Below are positions 10,898-21,799 of a stretch of 64,000 nucleotides of DNA, piece after piece (the first letter of the stretch is position 1; every line of letters begins with the position of its first letter). Source of the DNA: Tipula vernalis (taxonomy: Eukaryota; Arthropoda; Insecta; Diptera; Tipulidae); NCBI GenBank assembly GCA_958295665.1, contig OY282560.1, positions 86,156,311 through 86,220,310 on the forward strand, read 5' to 3'. The notes under the pieces were generated by a model that saw only the letters and a list, made by a program, of their open reading frames with translations, was not told the DNA's origin and did no database searches. A program made the translations under genes and the position numbers.

Positions 10898-12193
10898 ATG
10901 ACGACACCAGTGGATCAAAAATTAGATCAAATCCAAGCTGCATTGACAAAAATAACCGGAGCCCTAAATGCTCAAATTGAATTCACCAAACAAATCGAGC
11001 GGAGACTCGAGATACTGGAGAAACCTATAAATCCAGCTGCAACAACAATATTCGCAGTCCCACAAAACGAACAAGAGCTTAAGGACATAAGTAAGTTACC
11101 TGACTGCGTGAAGGAACTACAACAGTTCGATGGAAATCCAACTCAATATATCTCTTGGGTGCACAATGTCGAGAACATTCTACGAGATTATAACATTGTA
11201 CGCACTAAACCAATCTATAGAGCAATACTGCAACACATACGGCAAAAGATTAGAGGAAACGCCGATGCGGCATTAATATCATATAACATCTTCGATGATG
11301 AGTGGGCGTCTATAAAAAAGTGCCTGTCGCTCCACTACGCAGACAAGAGAGATCTTCGAACGTTAGAACATCAATTAAATAACCTTGTACAAAGAAATAT
11401 GTCAATCGATGAATTTTATGCCAATGTGAATCATCAATTCTCATTGATAGTAAATAAGATAAAAACGGAGGATTATTCGACAGAAACCATCAGCGTCCTA
11501 GTCGAAAACTACAGGAATCGAGCTTTGGATGTTTTTGTCAGAGGGTTAAATGGAGAATTGTCACGAATGTTAATCATCCAAAAACCGACCACACTTCCGG
11601 AAGCATATGGGTCCTGCCTTGAGATTCAAAACATGAATTTCAGAAATTTGACGATTCAGAAAAAGAACGTTAATAACTCGGTAACAGCTCCAATCAACCA
11701 ATTTTCGTATATCAACCCACAAAATCCACGAATTAATAACTCGGTCAACCAAATTTCGTATACCAATTCACATAATCCACGAGTAATCCACAATTTAATA
11801 CCACCGCAACGGAAAAACATGGTATACAATAATCAACATTATAATAACCAAACATCATACAACAATCAAAATCCGATTCAACAAATACCACCTAGGCCAA
11901 TTTATCCGAAACCTGCAACACCAATGGAAATTGACCAGTCAATTCAAACCAAACGCGTAAATTACATGAATAGACCAGCATATCAAAATAACCATCAACC
12001 AAAAATAGAACATCCAAGCTACGGCGAACCCCAAAGACAGCAAAGAATTTATCATTTGGATACACAGGAGGAAGAGGAATATAATCAGTTAATTAATGAA
12101 AATACGGATATCGAGACATTAGAAGACGAACCTGAGGAAATAAACTCAGAGATAAATTTTATGGAGAAAGCCTCTCTAGCATACCATACCTAG
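10898..12193 (+). CDS. gag: Errantivirus gag polyprotein
   Basis: Structural protein of the virus-like particle, 431 residues, beginning at ATG 10898. Residues 1-45 form a predicted coiled coil rich in Gln, Leu and Lys. Residues about 65-250 are the capsid-like helical domain, with LQQFDGNPTQYISWV near its start, a typical errantivirus feature. The C-terminal third is Asn/Gln/Pro-rich and basic, ending in a very acidic tail (about 390-420). No CCHC zinc knuckle is present, which is usual in this genus. The frame overlaps pol, which is reached by a -1 shift near the gag end. It has no internal stops. Function is assigned from position and family resemblance. Confidence 0.88.
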   Translation: MTTPVDQKLDQIQAALTKITGALNAQIEFTKQIERRLEILEKPINPAATTIFAVPQNEQELKDISKLPDCVKELQQFDGNPTQYISWVHNVENILRDYNIVRTKPIYRAILQHIRQKIRGNADAALISYNIFDDEWASIKKCLSLHYADKRDLRTLEHQLNNLVQRNMSIDEFYANVNHQFSLIVNKIKTEDYSTETISVLVENYRNRALDVFVRGLNGELSRMLIIQKPTTLPEAYGSCLEIQNMNFRNLTIQKKNVNNSVTAPINQFSYINPQNPRINNSVNQISYTNSHNPRVIHNLIPPQRKNMVYNNQHYNNQTSYNNQNPIQQIPPRPIYPKPATPMEIDQSIQTKRVNYMNRPAYQNNHQPKIEHPSYGEPQRQQRIYHLDTQEEEEYNQLINENTDIETLEDEPEEINSEINFMEKASLAYHT

Positions 12194-15100
12194 AGTACAA
12201 AACAGCAAAAAATAACATCCTCAAATTTTTAATCGACACGGGAGCCAACAAGAATTTCATTAAACCTGAACTAGCTGAAGGATCCATTCCCACTAATGTC
12301 CCGTTTAAAATAAAATCAGCGGGAGGGGACATCAAGATCAGTAAAAAAATATCCGGACAATTTTTCAAATGCATTGGAATTGACACATTAATAGAGTTTT
12401 TTGTATTACCTGGTTTAAAAACATTCGACGGAATAATCGGGGACGACACTCTAAAAAAACTTGGAGCAATTATCGACCGGAAACATAACATTTTAACCAT
12501 AACCCCAAATATCAAAATTCCACTTAAGGAAAAACACTCAGTTCAAGTAAACAACATCGAAGTTCGGGATAGTCACTTATCCTCAGAAGCCAGACAAAAC
12601 CTCAAAGAAATCGTGGCAAAATTCAAAACACTATTTAAACCAGTCAACAATACTGAAACAATTGATACTAACGTAAAAGCGGAAATAAAAACAACAACAG
12701 ATGAACCAATCTACACGAAATCCTATCCCTATCCAGTCAGCATGAGGCACGAAGTGGAGAAACAAATAAACCAATTTCTAAACGATGGAATCATAAGGCT
12801 GTCTAAAAGCCCATACAACTCACCAATTTGGGTAGTTGAAAAAAAGCTGGATGCATCAGGCATCAAAAAATATAGGATAGTCGTCGATTTTAAAAGAATA
12901 AACGCCGTCACGGTGTCAGACACATATCCAATTCCTGACATATCAAACACATTGGCAAATCTTGGAAAATCAAAGTTTTTTACAACCATCGACCTTACAT
13001 CAGGATTTCACCAAATCAGGATGATAGAAAAGGATATTCCGAAAACATCTTTTTCCACGATGAATGGAAAATATGAATTTTTAAGACTACCTTTCGGACT
13101 AAAAAATGCGCCAGCTATATTCCAAAGAATGATAGACGACGTATTGAAAGAATTCATCGGAATCATCTGCTATGTATATATTGACGACATCATCATATTC
13201 GGAGGGAAAACCGAAAAAGAACACCTTATTAATGTCAAAAGAGTATTCTCGAAACTTGAAAAAGCTAACCTACGTGTCAACCTTGACAAAACGGAATTCA
13301 TGAAAACAGAAACAGAATTCCTAGGATACATCATAACAAACCAAGGAATCAGGCCAGATTTAAAGAAGGTAGCGGCTATACGAAACCTAAAGAGCCCAGA
13401 TAATTTAAAAGAGTTAAAATCATTCCTTGGACTCGCATCGTATTATCGTCGTTTTATTAGAGACTTCGCGAAAATCGCCAAGCCCTTAACCAACCTCACA
13501 AGAGGCGAAAACGCACAAATTAAAGCAACACAATCAAAAAAAGTGAAAATCAGCTTAACAGGAAAAGAACTCCAAGCATTCCGTCAGATCAAAGAGGTTT
13601 TAGCATCCACTGAGATACTAATCTTTCCAGACTTCGATAAACCTTTTATACTTACTACCGACGCCTCAGATTATGCAATTGGTGCCGTATTATCACAGGG
13701 TGACATCGGAAAGGACAGACCAATCACATATATATCCAGATCGTTAAACAAGACCGAAGAGAACTATGCGGTCAATGAAAAAGAGATGCTAGCAATCATT
13801 TGGGCATTAGATAACTTACGAAATTACCTGTACGGAGCGAAAAAAATTAAAATCCTCACGGACCATCAGCCGATCACATTTGCACTAAGTACTAAAAACA
13901 ATAACGCAAAATTAAAAAGATGGAAGGCCCGATTGGAAGAGTACAACTATGAACTCATATACAAACCTGGGTGTACCAACAAAGTAGCTGATGCCTTATC
14001 GAGATTAGAACTAGAGGTCAACACCCTATCATCAACCTCCACGATACACAGCGCTGAAGAAGACAGCACAGACCTAATACAGTACTGCGAAGCACCTATA
14101 AACGTCTTCAGAAACCAACTGATAATCAAGACAGGCAAATATATTGATTGTCACGAAGAACCACATCCTACTTATCATAGGCATTACATTAGCCTACCGG
14201 AAATAAATAAGGACACTCTTACAAAAATCCTAAGGGATAATCTCCATCCAACCATCATCAATGGAATAAAAATACCCGAAGAACACATCCAAATGTTACA
14301 AGACGTTTTCAAAGAACAGTTCCCGGGATTGAAGTTACGTCTAACACAAAGAGTGGTCCAAGACGTCAGCAACGAGGAAAATAAATTCAAAATTATAACA
14401 GAGGAGCATAATCGAGCACACAGAAATCACGCTGAGAACAAGGATCAAATCCTAGAACGGTACTATTTTCCACGAATGACCAGCCTAATAAAAAAATATA
14501 CCAAAACCTGCAGCATCTGTAATACAAATAAATATGACAGACACCCAAATCGAGTCGAGCTCCAAGAAACGCCGGTTCCAACATATCCAACAGAAATACT
14601 CCATATGGATATAATCGAGATAAAGAATGAAAAATTTATATCATGCATGGATAAATTCTCTAAATTTACAAAGTTTTTCCACATCAACAACAAATCCGTT
14701 CTTCACATCAGAGACAAAATAATCAAAATTCTGCATTACTTCACAATTCCCAGATTATTAGTAATGGATAATGAGGGGAGTTTCGTAAGTCCCATCGTAA
14801 TGGACTATCTAAAAACCTTGGGGATAGAAATATACTTAACACCGCCCCAGCGAAGTGAGGTAAATGGAGCCATCGAAAGAGTGCATTCTACTATCATCGA
14901 GATAATAAGATGTCTTCAAATGGAATATAAGGAATTAACCATAAAAGAACTAGTTAACATCGCAGTAGATCGCTATAACAACTCAATACATTCGGTTATC
15001 CAACATAAACCTTGCGACATATTTTTTGGGAGAACGCAGAGAATCAATTACCAAAATCTTGTGGACTTCAAAGATCAAGTCAACGAGGATGTGGCAGAAA

Positions 15101-15327
15101 AAATTAGGAAAAACCAAAAAACTAACATCTCTAGGGAAAACGCAAAGAGAAATAAACCAAGAAAATATAAACCTGGGGAAACAATATACACTACAATCAA
15201 GCAGATACAAGGAAAAGAGAAACCCAGATTTAAAGAAGAAACTGTGGCCAAAGATAATCGAGTCACAATTACCACCACCTCCGGAAAAAGGGTCCACAAG
15301 ACTCAAATAAAAAATTTAACGCAATAA
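12136..15327 (+). CDS. pol: Errantivirus pol polyprotein (PR-RT-RH-IN)
   Basis: The replication polyprotein, open over about 1,060 codons in the -1 frame relative to gag. The conventional ATG at 12613 is internal and would drop the protease. Domain order is as follows. An aspartic protease has DTGANKNF (about 12235). A reverse transcriptase has the YIDD active site (about 13177). RNase H has TTDASDYAIGAVL and NEKEMLAI (about 13650-13790). The integrase has an HHCC finger (about 14400-14530) and DDE residues in LHMDII, MDNEGSF and GAIERVH (about 14605-14880). All catalytic motifs that I can check are intact. A basic C-terminal tail follows. It ends with TAA at 15325, 14 bases before the env acceptor. 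Confidence 0.92.
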   Translation, partial: GNKLRDKFYGESLSSIPYLEYKTAKNNILKFLIDTGANKNFIKPELAEGSIPTNVPFKIKSAGGDIKISKKISGQFFKCIGIDTLIEFFVLPGLKTFDGIIGDDTLKKLGAIIDRKHNILTITPNIKIPLKEKHSVQVNNIEVRDSHLSSEARQNLKEIVAKFKTLFKPVNNTETIDTNVKAEIKTTTDEPIYTKSYPYPVSMRHEVEKQINQFLNDGIIRLSKSPYNSPIWVVEKKLDASGIKKYRIVVDFKRINAVTVSDTYPIPDISNTLANLGKSKFFTTIDLTSGFHQIRMIEKDIPKTSFSTMNGKYEFLRLPFGLKNAPAIFQRMIDDVLKEFIGIICYVYIDDIIIFGGKTEKEHLINVKRVFSKLEKANLRVNLDKTEFMKTETEFLGYIITNQGIRPDLKKVAAIRNLKSPDNLKELKSFLGLASYYRRFIRDFAKIAKPLTNLTRGENAQIKATQSKKVKISLTGKELQAFRQIKEVLASTEILIFPDFDKPFILTTDASDYAIGAVLSQGDIGKDRPITYISRSLNKTEENYAVNEKEMLAIIWALDNLRNYLYGAKKIKILTDHQPITFALSTKNNNAKLKRWKARLEEYNYELIYKPGCTNKVADALSRLELEVNTLSSTSTIHSAEEDSTDLIQYCEAPINVFRNQLIIKTGKYIDCHEEPHPTYHRHYISLPEINKDTLTKILRDNLHPTIINGIKIPEEHIQMLQDVFKEQFPGLKLRLTQRVVQDVSNEENKFKIITEEHNRAHRNHAENKDQILERYYFPRMTSLIKKYTKTCSICNTNKYDRHPNRVELQETPVPTYPTEILHMDIIEIKNEKFISCMDKFSKFTKFFHINNKSVLHIRDKIIKILHYFTIPRLLVMDNEGSFVSPIVMDYLKTLGIEIYLTPPQRSEVNGAIERVHSTIIEIIRCLQMEYKELTIKELVNIAVDRYNNSIHSVIQHKPCDIFFGRTQRINYQNLVDFKDQVNEDVAEKIRKNQKTNISRENAKRNKPRKYKPGETIYTTIKQIQGKEKPRFKEETVAKDNRVTITTTSGKRVHKTQIKNLTQ
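12154..12160 (+). promoter_or_regulatory. -1 ribosomal frameshift heptamer
   Basis: A AAT TTT in the gag frame fits the X XXY YYZ rule. It lies inside the only window where both frames are open: pol is open from 12136 and gag ends at 12193. Slippage here would produce the gag-pol fusion. I did not assess the downstream RNA structure. Confidence 0.75.
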
Positions 15328-15339
15328 TCTCTTCTTTCC

Positions 15340-15341
15340 AG
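15340..15341 (+). promoter_or_regulatory. Env splice acceptor
   Basis: A pyrimidine tract, 'tctcttctttccag', lies immediately after the pol stop. Errantivirus env is made from a spliced subgenomic RNA, and this is where the acceptor is expected. Confidence 0.75.
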
Positions 15342-16782
15342 TTTCTGGATATTGGGCTTGACAAGCTCACTTACCATCTACAAATATACCACACCAATAA
15401 TAACTCTCAAACAAGGCAATGGACGAATCATCAATGGAAATTTTAAATTAATCCATGTCATCAACTTGACCGAATATGAGGAAATAATCAACAGAATTAG
15501 AACTTCACTTGACAACATTGACCCAGAAAGCAGTCTTCGACCTCAACTGATTCACCAAATGAACCAAACCAAGCAGCTAATATCAGAACTCAAAGGTCAA
15601 AAAACACGATCTCGCCGATCAATCAACTGGATCGGCTCCGCATGGAAATGGATTGCAGGATCACCAGACGCCACAGACTGGGATCAAATATTGAAAAGTC
15701 AAAATCAAATCATCGATAACAATAATCAACAATATAAGATCAACAATGTCTTAATGACCACAGCACAGCAGATTCTCAATGAATACAACAAAATTGTTGA
15801 TCATTTACACGAAAACTCAGATGAAAAAATCCAACAAATACTATTCAACCGACTAACCATAATCAAAGAGGAGATAAAAGAAATCATTCGAGCCGCGCAA
15901 TTAGCAAAAGGAAAAATAATCAATACAAATTTATTGGATAAAGAAGAAATCAGTCGCCTGGTTGCAGAAATCGAAACCCTTCCATATTCTAACGATATAG
16001 AGGCAATAGAATACGCAGAACCTATGATGCTGGCTAAAGAATCAACAATACTATATGTTATATCAATACCGAAAACAAGTAACCAGGAATACAATCACGT
16101 CATGGTAAGATCAACGATTGAGAACAATAAACAGATATACCTGGAATACAACGAACTTCTGGTAAGTCAAGACGAAATGTTCGGGATCCTTCGAGAATGC
16201 AAACTATTTCGCGAGACCATACTTTGCGAGACAGATAGTTTGGAAAAATTAAAAGCCGACCACTGCATCAACCAGCTCATAAGGGGATTAGATGCCCATT
16301 GTAACTACCAATTCAACAAGAATCAGATAATCGACACCCTAAACGACAATACGATTTTTCTGAGCAACTTTAAAGGAGATATATTCTACAACAACACGGA
16401 TAAACACCTGGAGGGAAGCTTTCTAGTACAATACGACAATGAAACGATTAAGATCAACAATAAAACCTTCACCAGCAGAGATATTAGGAAATCACAAGTA
16501 CTACCAACAGTACTACAACCTAATATAACAGATAAAGGTGTAAAAATCGACCCAGGATACCTTCATAACCTGCACCTAAATAATGTAGATCGACTACAAA
16601 AATTATTTACAAAACATAAGGAAGCAGCCTTTGTAGACTTCGGTATAATATCCATAATCTTCATCATAATACTCATCCTTTTGTTAAGAACAAAACGCAA
16701 AAAATGGTCAAATCCAAAACCATGTCAAGAAGAAGTCATCATCAGCCAATCTGGAGTCCAACCAATTAGCCTGAAATTTTGA
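15342..16782 (+). CDS. env: Errantivirus env (F-like envelope glycoprotein)
   Basis: Putative envelope fusion protein, about 480 residues from the splice acceptor. The frame is open directly after the pol stop and has no ATG near its start (TTG at 15352), so the initiator probably comes from a spliced leader. Visible parts: a hydrophobic N-terminus like a signal peptide; a furin-type site RSRR at about residue 89 counted from 15352; then the INWIGSAWKWIAG fusion-peptide-like stretch typical of baculovirus F/errantivirus env; a long helical ectodomain with N-glycosylation sequons; a transmembrane segment at about 429-445; and a 31-residue tail. No stops or frameshifts are seen. Whether it is functional cannot be judged from sequence. 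Confidence 0.85.
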
Positions 16783-16801
16783 CCCACGGGACGCGGATCC
16801 T

Positions 16802-16813
16802 GTAGGGGGGAAG
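16802..16813 (+). promoter_or_regulatory. Polypurine tract
   Basis: GTAGGGGGGAAG directly precedes the 3' LTR, the standard position of the plus-strand primer of an LTR retroelement. Confidence 0.85.
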
Positions 16814-17092
16814 AGTTAACACAACTAGAATTGCAATTCAACATAAATTGCAAACACGCGCATCACCTAAAGACGCTAAATCAGCTTAAAAGGAAAACAC
16901 ATGTAAGAACACGCGCAGACATGTTCTAGTTATTTGAGAATATTATAATTTACTTATTAAGCAATTTTTTATGTATAAAATGTTAACATATTTTAAAAGT
17001 AAGTTAGTTTTAGATTGAAATGTAAAAGATAAACACAAAATAATAAAATAAATTCATTTTTTTATATAATCTTCGATGTAAAACTCTTAACT
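16814..17092 (+). repeat. 3' LTR (279 bp)
   Basis: Direct copy of 9852-10130 with no difference that I can find. It is followed by the TCTA target duplication. Confidence 0.95.
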
Positions 17093-17400
17093 TCTATACA
17101 TGTAAAAATTAATTTTTGATCCAGGGCGGGGCCCCTCGGATTCGAACATGTCAGTAATTTCATATAACCAGCCCCATAAACTAATTTTCGTGGAAAAATT
17201 TAAAGAAAATTAAAATTTTCGAAAAAGTTTGTACCGCAGCCCCTAGACCCTGGGGTCCAGCCCCTTCCAAAATATCGTAAGGTTGGTTCTGGATATGCAA
17301 CTTGTACATTGTAAAAATTTCATGGCGATCGGTTGAGCGGCTGAGACGCCCATTCGGAACAGACAAACAAACAAACAGGAATTCATTTTTATATATCTGT
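17093..17400 (+). repeat. ~280-bp repeat, right part
   Basis: Continuation of the array interrupted at 9851. It has the same 'gatccagggcgg' and 'ggggtccagccccttcc' blocks and ends with 'acagacaaacaaacaaacag', which appears to be the true 3' end of this repeat family. Confidence 0.75.
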
Positions 17401-17499
17401 GGTGAAAAGGTAAAGTATCTTATCTCGAGATAAGACATTTTTGAGATTTTAACAAAATATACATATTATGTAGTATATAGATTACAACTGACAAATCAT

Positions 17500-20045
17500 T
17501 TAGTAATTTATCTTTCTTAAATGAAGATTCACATTTGACGGGCAGTTTCTGCCTTTGAAGTCTTCTTACTGCATTGGTGGTATCCAACAAACTTCGTATG
17601 TCTGCATTTTGGTGCCGAGATATCCGCTGAATGTGTTTCTTCGCATGATTTTGTATTTCTTCACTTACATATTCCATGTTTAAGTCCCTTTGGAGGTTAT
17701 CATTTCTAATTTACCATGGTGCGTTTACAATGCCACGCAGCACTTTGTTTTGAAAACATTGTATCATTTGTAAATTTGTCTTCTTGGTACAACCCCAAAG
17801 TTGAATACCGTAGGTCCATACTGGTTTAAGTATTTGCTGATATGATAGCAATTTGTTATGTATTGTAAGCTCAAAGTTTCTACCTATTAGCCAATACATT
17901 TTCCTATATTTGATGTTCAATTCTTCTTTTTTCTTTTTAACATGCTCTTTCCATCTAAGCTTGCAATCGAGAGTCATGCCGAGGTATTTGGCTGTATTTG
18001 CATTTGGAACCGGCCTTGAATTAAGTTCCACTTTGAACCGATTTTGCTTCGTTTAGGCTAATGCGCCATTTCTTTGTCCAACTACTCACTGTGTCGGTTG
18101 CATTTTGAAGTTTGATTATGGCCTCTGATATACACTTTCCAGTCGCCAGAATAGCTGTATCGTCTGCAAATGTTGCTGTGGTGGCACCTTCTGTATTTGG
18201 CATATCGCTGGTGTACAGGATGTACAATATAGGACCCAGTACGCCACCCTGTGGTATGACTTCTGATATCCTCTTTAGTTGAGAGTACTCCCGGTTATAT
18301 TTTACACGGAAATGTCGGTCTGCGATATAAGATTTAAGAATTTGATAGAATTGCTTTGGTAGATCTCGATACAATTTAAATTCAAGTCCTTGGTGCCAAA
18401 CTTTGTCGAAAGCTTGTGCTACATCTAAGAAGATGCTGGAGCATATCTTCTTGTTCTCAAGTGAGTCTTCGATTACTATATATCCGTTATTCTGTGAACT
18501 TGTTCTATCCTAGAGTGATTTTCTCTAAATCCAAATTGGTGTGGTGGAATCAAATTTCTCTCTTCTATTATTGGCTTGAGTCTCTTGAGCAGTAATTTTT
18601 CAAATAATTTTGAAATTACAGGAAGTAGTGAAATCGGTCTGTACGACTTTTTATCGTTCGCTGGTTTGCCTGGCTTATGGATCATAATTACTTCAGCAAC
18701 CTTCCATTGTCGTGGGACATATTTTAGTTTGAAGACAGCATTGATCATTTGAATCAATTTTCTTAATCCCTTCTCGGGAATGGCTTTTACTATACTTGTC
18801 CAGTAATTAAATCATATCCTGGAGCTTTTTTTGCGTTCAAATTACACTTGATCTCATTTTTTAATTCCTGTAATGTTACACATCGAATATTATATTCATC
18901 AATTTTGCTAACTGTTATTATATTTTCATCTGCTGTTTGCCTAGGTAACGGTTGAAAGGTGTCTTCCAAGTGAGCCGAGAATAAAACAGATTTTTGCTTA
19001 TCGCTTTTGGCCCAGGTTCCTTCCCCATTTTTAATAGGCGGCACATGCATTTTGGTTCTTTTTAATCCCTTTGTTGCTTTCCAAAGAGAGTAATCAGTAT
19101 CTTTATGTTCGGTGAGACCATTTAAGTACTTGTTAATAGTTTCGTTGTTTTAGAAAATTGAGAATTTTTTTGTTTACCGGTTCGCGTCCTTTTCCAGGTC
19201 TTTCTTACCTTCCGTTTCTCTCTAACTAACTCCCTGACCTCAATAGGATAATTTTGATTCCTACGGGATTCGGTGTGACTAGCAGGAGAACTTTCCCATG
19301 CTGCTTGTTGAATAGTACTGTTAAATACCTCTAGTTCGTCTTCCAACTGTACCGGTGTATTAATCGGCACTCGTAGATTTGTTTGCATTTCAATTAGTTC
19401 TTGGAATAGGTCCCAGTTAGTTCTATTATTTGTTAATTTAGGCAGGTTATCCTTATTAATTATCATTGTGCTGAGAGTCATGATAACAGGTGTATGATTG
19501 GAATATATCCTTTCGCTGTTTTCGATGCACATGTAATCCTCGAATATCCGAGTGGAACTCGCAGTTATTTACTCGTCCGGCTTTGAATAGCTCTTTTCCT
19601 TTATGGGTTGTAAGTCTTGATCCCCAATAGGTGTTTTTTGCATTAAAGTCACCACCAATAATAAAACTGGATCCTAGTGTTCTAAAGGGTCTATTATAAT
19701 CTTCTTTGTTTAGATTATAGCGCGGAGGGCAGTAGTTAGAGGAAATACTCCATTCATTATTATTGTTAGTTTCAACTTTTATGGTTTTAACTTGCAAACT
19801 TTCTTCTTCTATACTAGGTTCTCCATAATGTTTGAGATTCTTTTTCACTATTATTGTTGATCCTCTGGGTGAACAGCATGGTAACATTCATAATCACGTA
19901 TTTTAATAAATTATGTTTTTGTCAAATGGCTCTCCGATATAAGGCAGATATCTATTTTTTCTAAATTTAGAAAAATTTCTAGCTCTGGAACATGTTGCGC
20001 TAGTCCGTTCGCGTTCCAGGTGACAATTCTTAATGATCTGCTCAT
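17500..20045 (-). pseudogene. Jockey ORF2 (endonuclease-reverse transcriptase)
   Basis: Decayed ORF2. It starts at ATG 20045 with RIVTWNANGLAQ and LISESH, the first two motifs of the APE-type endonuclease. A stop at about 19905 is followed by frameshifted pieces: FIIGGDFNAKNTYWGS (about 19650), a linker, KSYRPISLLPVISKLFEKLL (about 18640), the RT active site FADDTAI (about 18170), the thumb region with YGIQLWGC (about 17800), and a C-terminus with LLDTTNAVRRL near 17590. At least five frame changes or stops are needed, so it cannot encode a working protein. Confidence 0.87.
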
Positions 20046-20054
20046 TTTAGTATA

Positions 20055-21506
20055 TGAGGGCTGTTGCCTCGTTCAAGGTTTGATACATATCTAGACGCTT
20101 ATATAAAGCTTCTAGACCACGTTCTTGCTTTGCTAGCCGTCGATAAATCCTTTCAAGGGGGCTATCATTCATAGCATTAGATGATTGCTGTACAATTTGT
20201 GAATAACTTTTCCGCTCTGTATCTATACCTGGTGGGTTTGGCTCCGCTTGGGTTTTAGTTGGTTTCTCTCTGGTAACCTTAGGGTTTTAAGGAAACTGAT
20301 GCATTTTGTTTCTCAGCCTTTGAAGTTCTTTGGCTACTTCACAGCCTCTATAATTTGCAGGATGATGCCCTTTACAGTTTATACATTTTGCAGGATGTTT
20401 CTACTTTCTGTACACTCTTTCGCGTTGTGTTTTCAGCACATTTTACGCATCTTGGCTCCCGTCTGCAATATTTTTGCGGGTCGTTGAAACCTTGGCATTT
20501 TTTTGCATTGAGGTATTAGCCTCGTGTTTTTCTTAAGCGGTTCTATTTTAACCCTCATATTGAGAATTGCTTTGATGTTGAAGATGTTTACAAGTTTCAC
20601 CCTTTTGTTAAAAGTAAGCATGAAGAGTGGAAGTCCCCTTTTTCCTTATTGCTATATCCTCCTTCTTACACGTTAGATGAATGCCTCTGGCAATAACCTT
20701 AATTGCGCGTTCGTTTTTATCTTCGTATGTGAACCATTCTTTACCTTCCGCATAGAGCTTTGTTGCTATAGCTCTATATGTATCGGAATCTGGTGTATTG
20801 ATTTTCCACACGTTATTGTTTGGTGACACTACTCTATATTCCTTAGCTGTCACTGATTTCATTATAGATTGTATACTAGCAAATTCTGTTATGCCGATTA
20901 CATTAATTGGCGGAGGAGCCTTTTCTTTCGGTACAACCGTTTGTTGCCGATTTTGTTGCTGTTGCTGGTGAGCTCGTTTGGTATTAGTATCACCAGTTAC
21001 TAATACATTAGTTTGCGAATGATCTCCAACTTCAGGCGAGAATTCTGCTTTTCGTTTTTTGGTACATTTTTTCATCCTTTTCAGTGCCCAATCTGTTTCT
21101 CTCATGAGATCCTCTTCATCAGTATGGAACTTATTGTTATAACTGGTGTGAGTACTTGTTTCATTATAACAAGTTAGCGGGTTTTCAGAAATCTCCATTG
21201 GTTTGGGCTTCTTTAATTCTTCATTTTCTTTTTTTAGTTTTTCAATTTCGCTTCTTAGTTGGGTTAAAAGTACATCTACTTCACTGAGTTTTCGACAGAG
21301 TTCAGCGTTTTCGTCTTTCTGCTGATTTGCAGAGTTAGTACGATTGTTTGGTGATCTTAACAACATTGAACTTCTTTCGAATGGGTTTAGCAATGATTGG
21401 CTCACCCCAGAATCCATTGAGCCAGCCTCGTAAGAGGGTGGATTAGCCAACTGTGGGTAGTTGGTTTACCACCTGGAGTATTATTTCCTTTTTGTGTTGT
21501 ATTCAT
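20055..21506 (-). pseudogene. Jockey ORF1 (gag-like, PRE_C2HC)
   Basis: RNA-binding ORF1 protein of the LINE, decayed. The clean frame 21450-20608 has no upstream ATG: a stop lies just before it, and the ATG at 21506 is in another frame, so a small indel near the start is likely. It contains a coiled-coil segment (LRSEIEKLKKENEELKKP), a Gln-run, and the PRE_C2HC domain (INVIGITEFASIQSIMKS … DTYRAIATKLYAEGKEW). The frame then shifts, and the Cys-rich zinc-knuckle region expected at about 20600-20400 is only partly readable (QCKKMPRFQ, where the family has CxxCxxF). The rest reads to about 20055. Confidence 0.8.
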
Positions 21507-21719
21507 TGTTTTAAAACTGGTTATGTATCAACTACCAACCTACCCAGTACAAGTTGGTAGTGGGTCATTGAAGAGAACATCATTTGCTATGTTCTCGGTG
21601 GTCGGTTATTCCGCCGTATCTCGGTCGCCAGAGCCTCGTTAGTTAATTAGCAGGAAGTACCACGTCCAGGTGAGGTTGATATTTGGGCTAGTATATTAAG
21701 TAAGTATTATTACCCCTTA

Positions 21720-21734
21720 CCCCCCCCCCCCCCT
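21720..21734 (+). repeat. Poly(C) run
   Basis: An uninterrupted run of about 14 C residues just outside the 5' end of the Jockey LINE. It is rare in such AT-rich DNA. Its length may be affected by sequencing or assembly. Confidence 0.7.
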
Positions 21735-21799
21735 GTCAAAAATGATGAAAAATATTTGGTTGGTGCAAAACCACTTTTCTCGAATTTATTTTATGCCAA

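Larger units (their letters stand above)
9852..17092 (+). mobile_element. Complete errantivirus-like endogenous retrovirus
   Basis: A 7.24-kb gypsy-group element with the parts in order: 5' LTR, primer site, ~770-nt leader, gag, pol in the -1 frame, env in the same frame as pol but after a stop, polypurine tract and 3' LTR. The LTRs begin AGTTAAC and end GTTAAC-complementary (…TTAACT), and I found no difference between them over 279 bp. That suggests a recent insertion. All three ORFs are open. It landed in the ~280-bp repeat, producing the TCTA duplication. Presence of env with a furin-type site places it with the insect errantiviruses. Confidence 0.93.
17405..21665 (-). mobile_element. Jockey-clade LINE, broken
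   Basis: A minus-strand non-LTR retrotransposon of about 4.2 kb with 5' UTR (about 21510-21665), ORF1, ORF2 and a short 3' region. ORF1 has a PRE_C2HC domain and ORF2 has an EEP nuclease and RT, an arrangement seen in Jockey-type LINEs. Both ORFs carry frameshifts and stops. No clear poly(A) tail or target duplication was found, so the ends are approximate. Confidence 0.85.

Noticed and set aside
12613..12615. ATG at 12613 as the start of pol
   Set aside because: The same frame is open upstream from 12136 and includes the DTGA protease. The frameshift heptamer gives a better explanation.
15352..15354. Start of env at 15352
   Set aside because: The codon there is TTG, not ATG. The frame is open back to the pol stop, and a splice acceptor lies just upstream.
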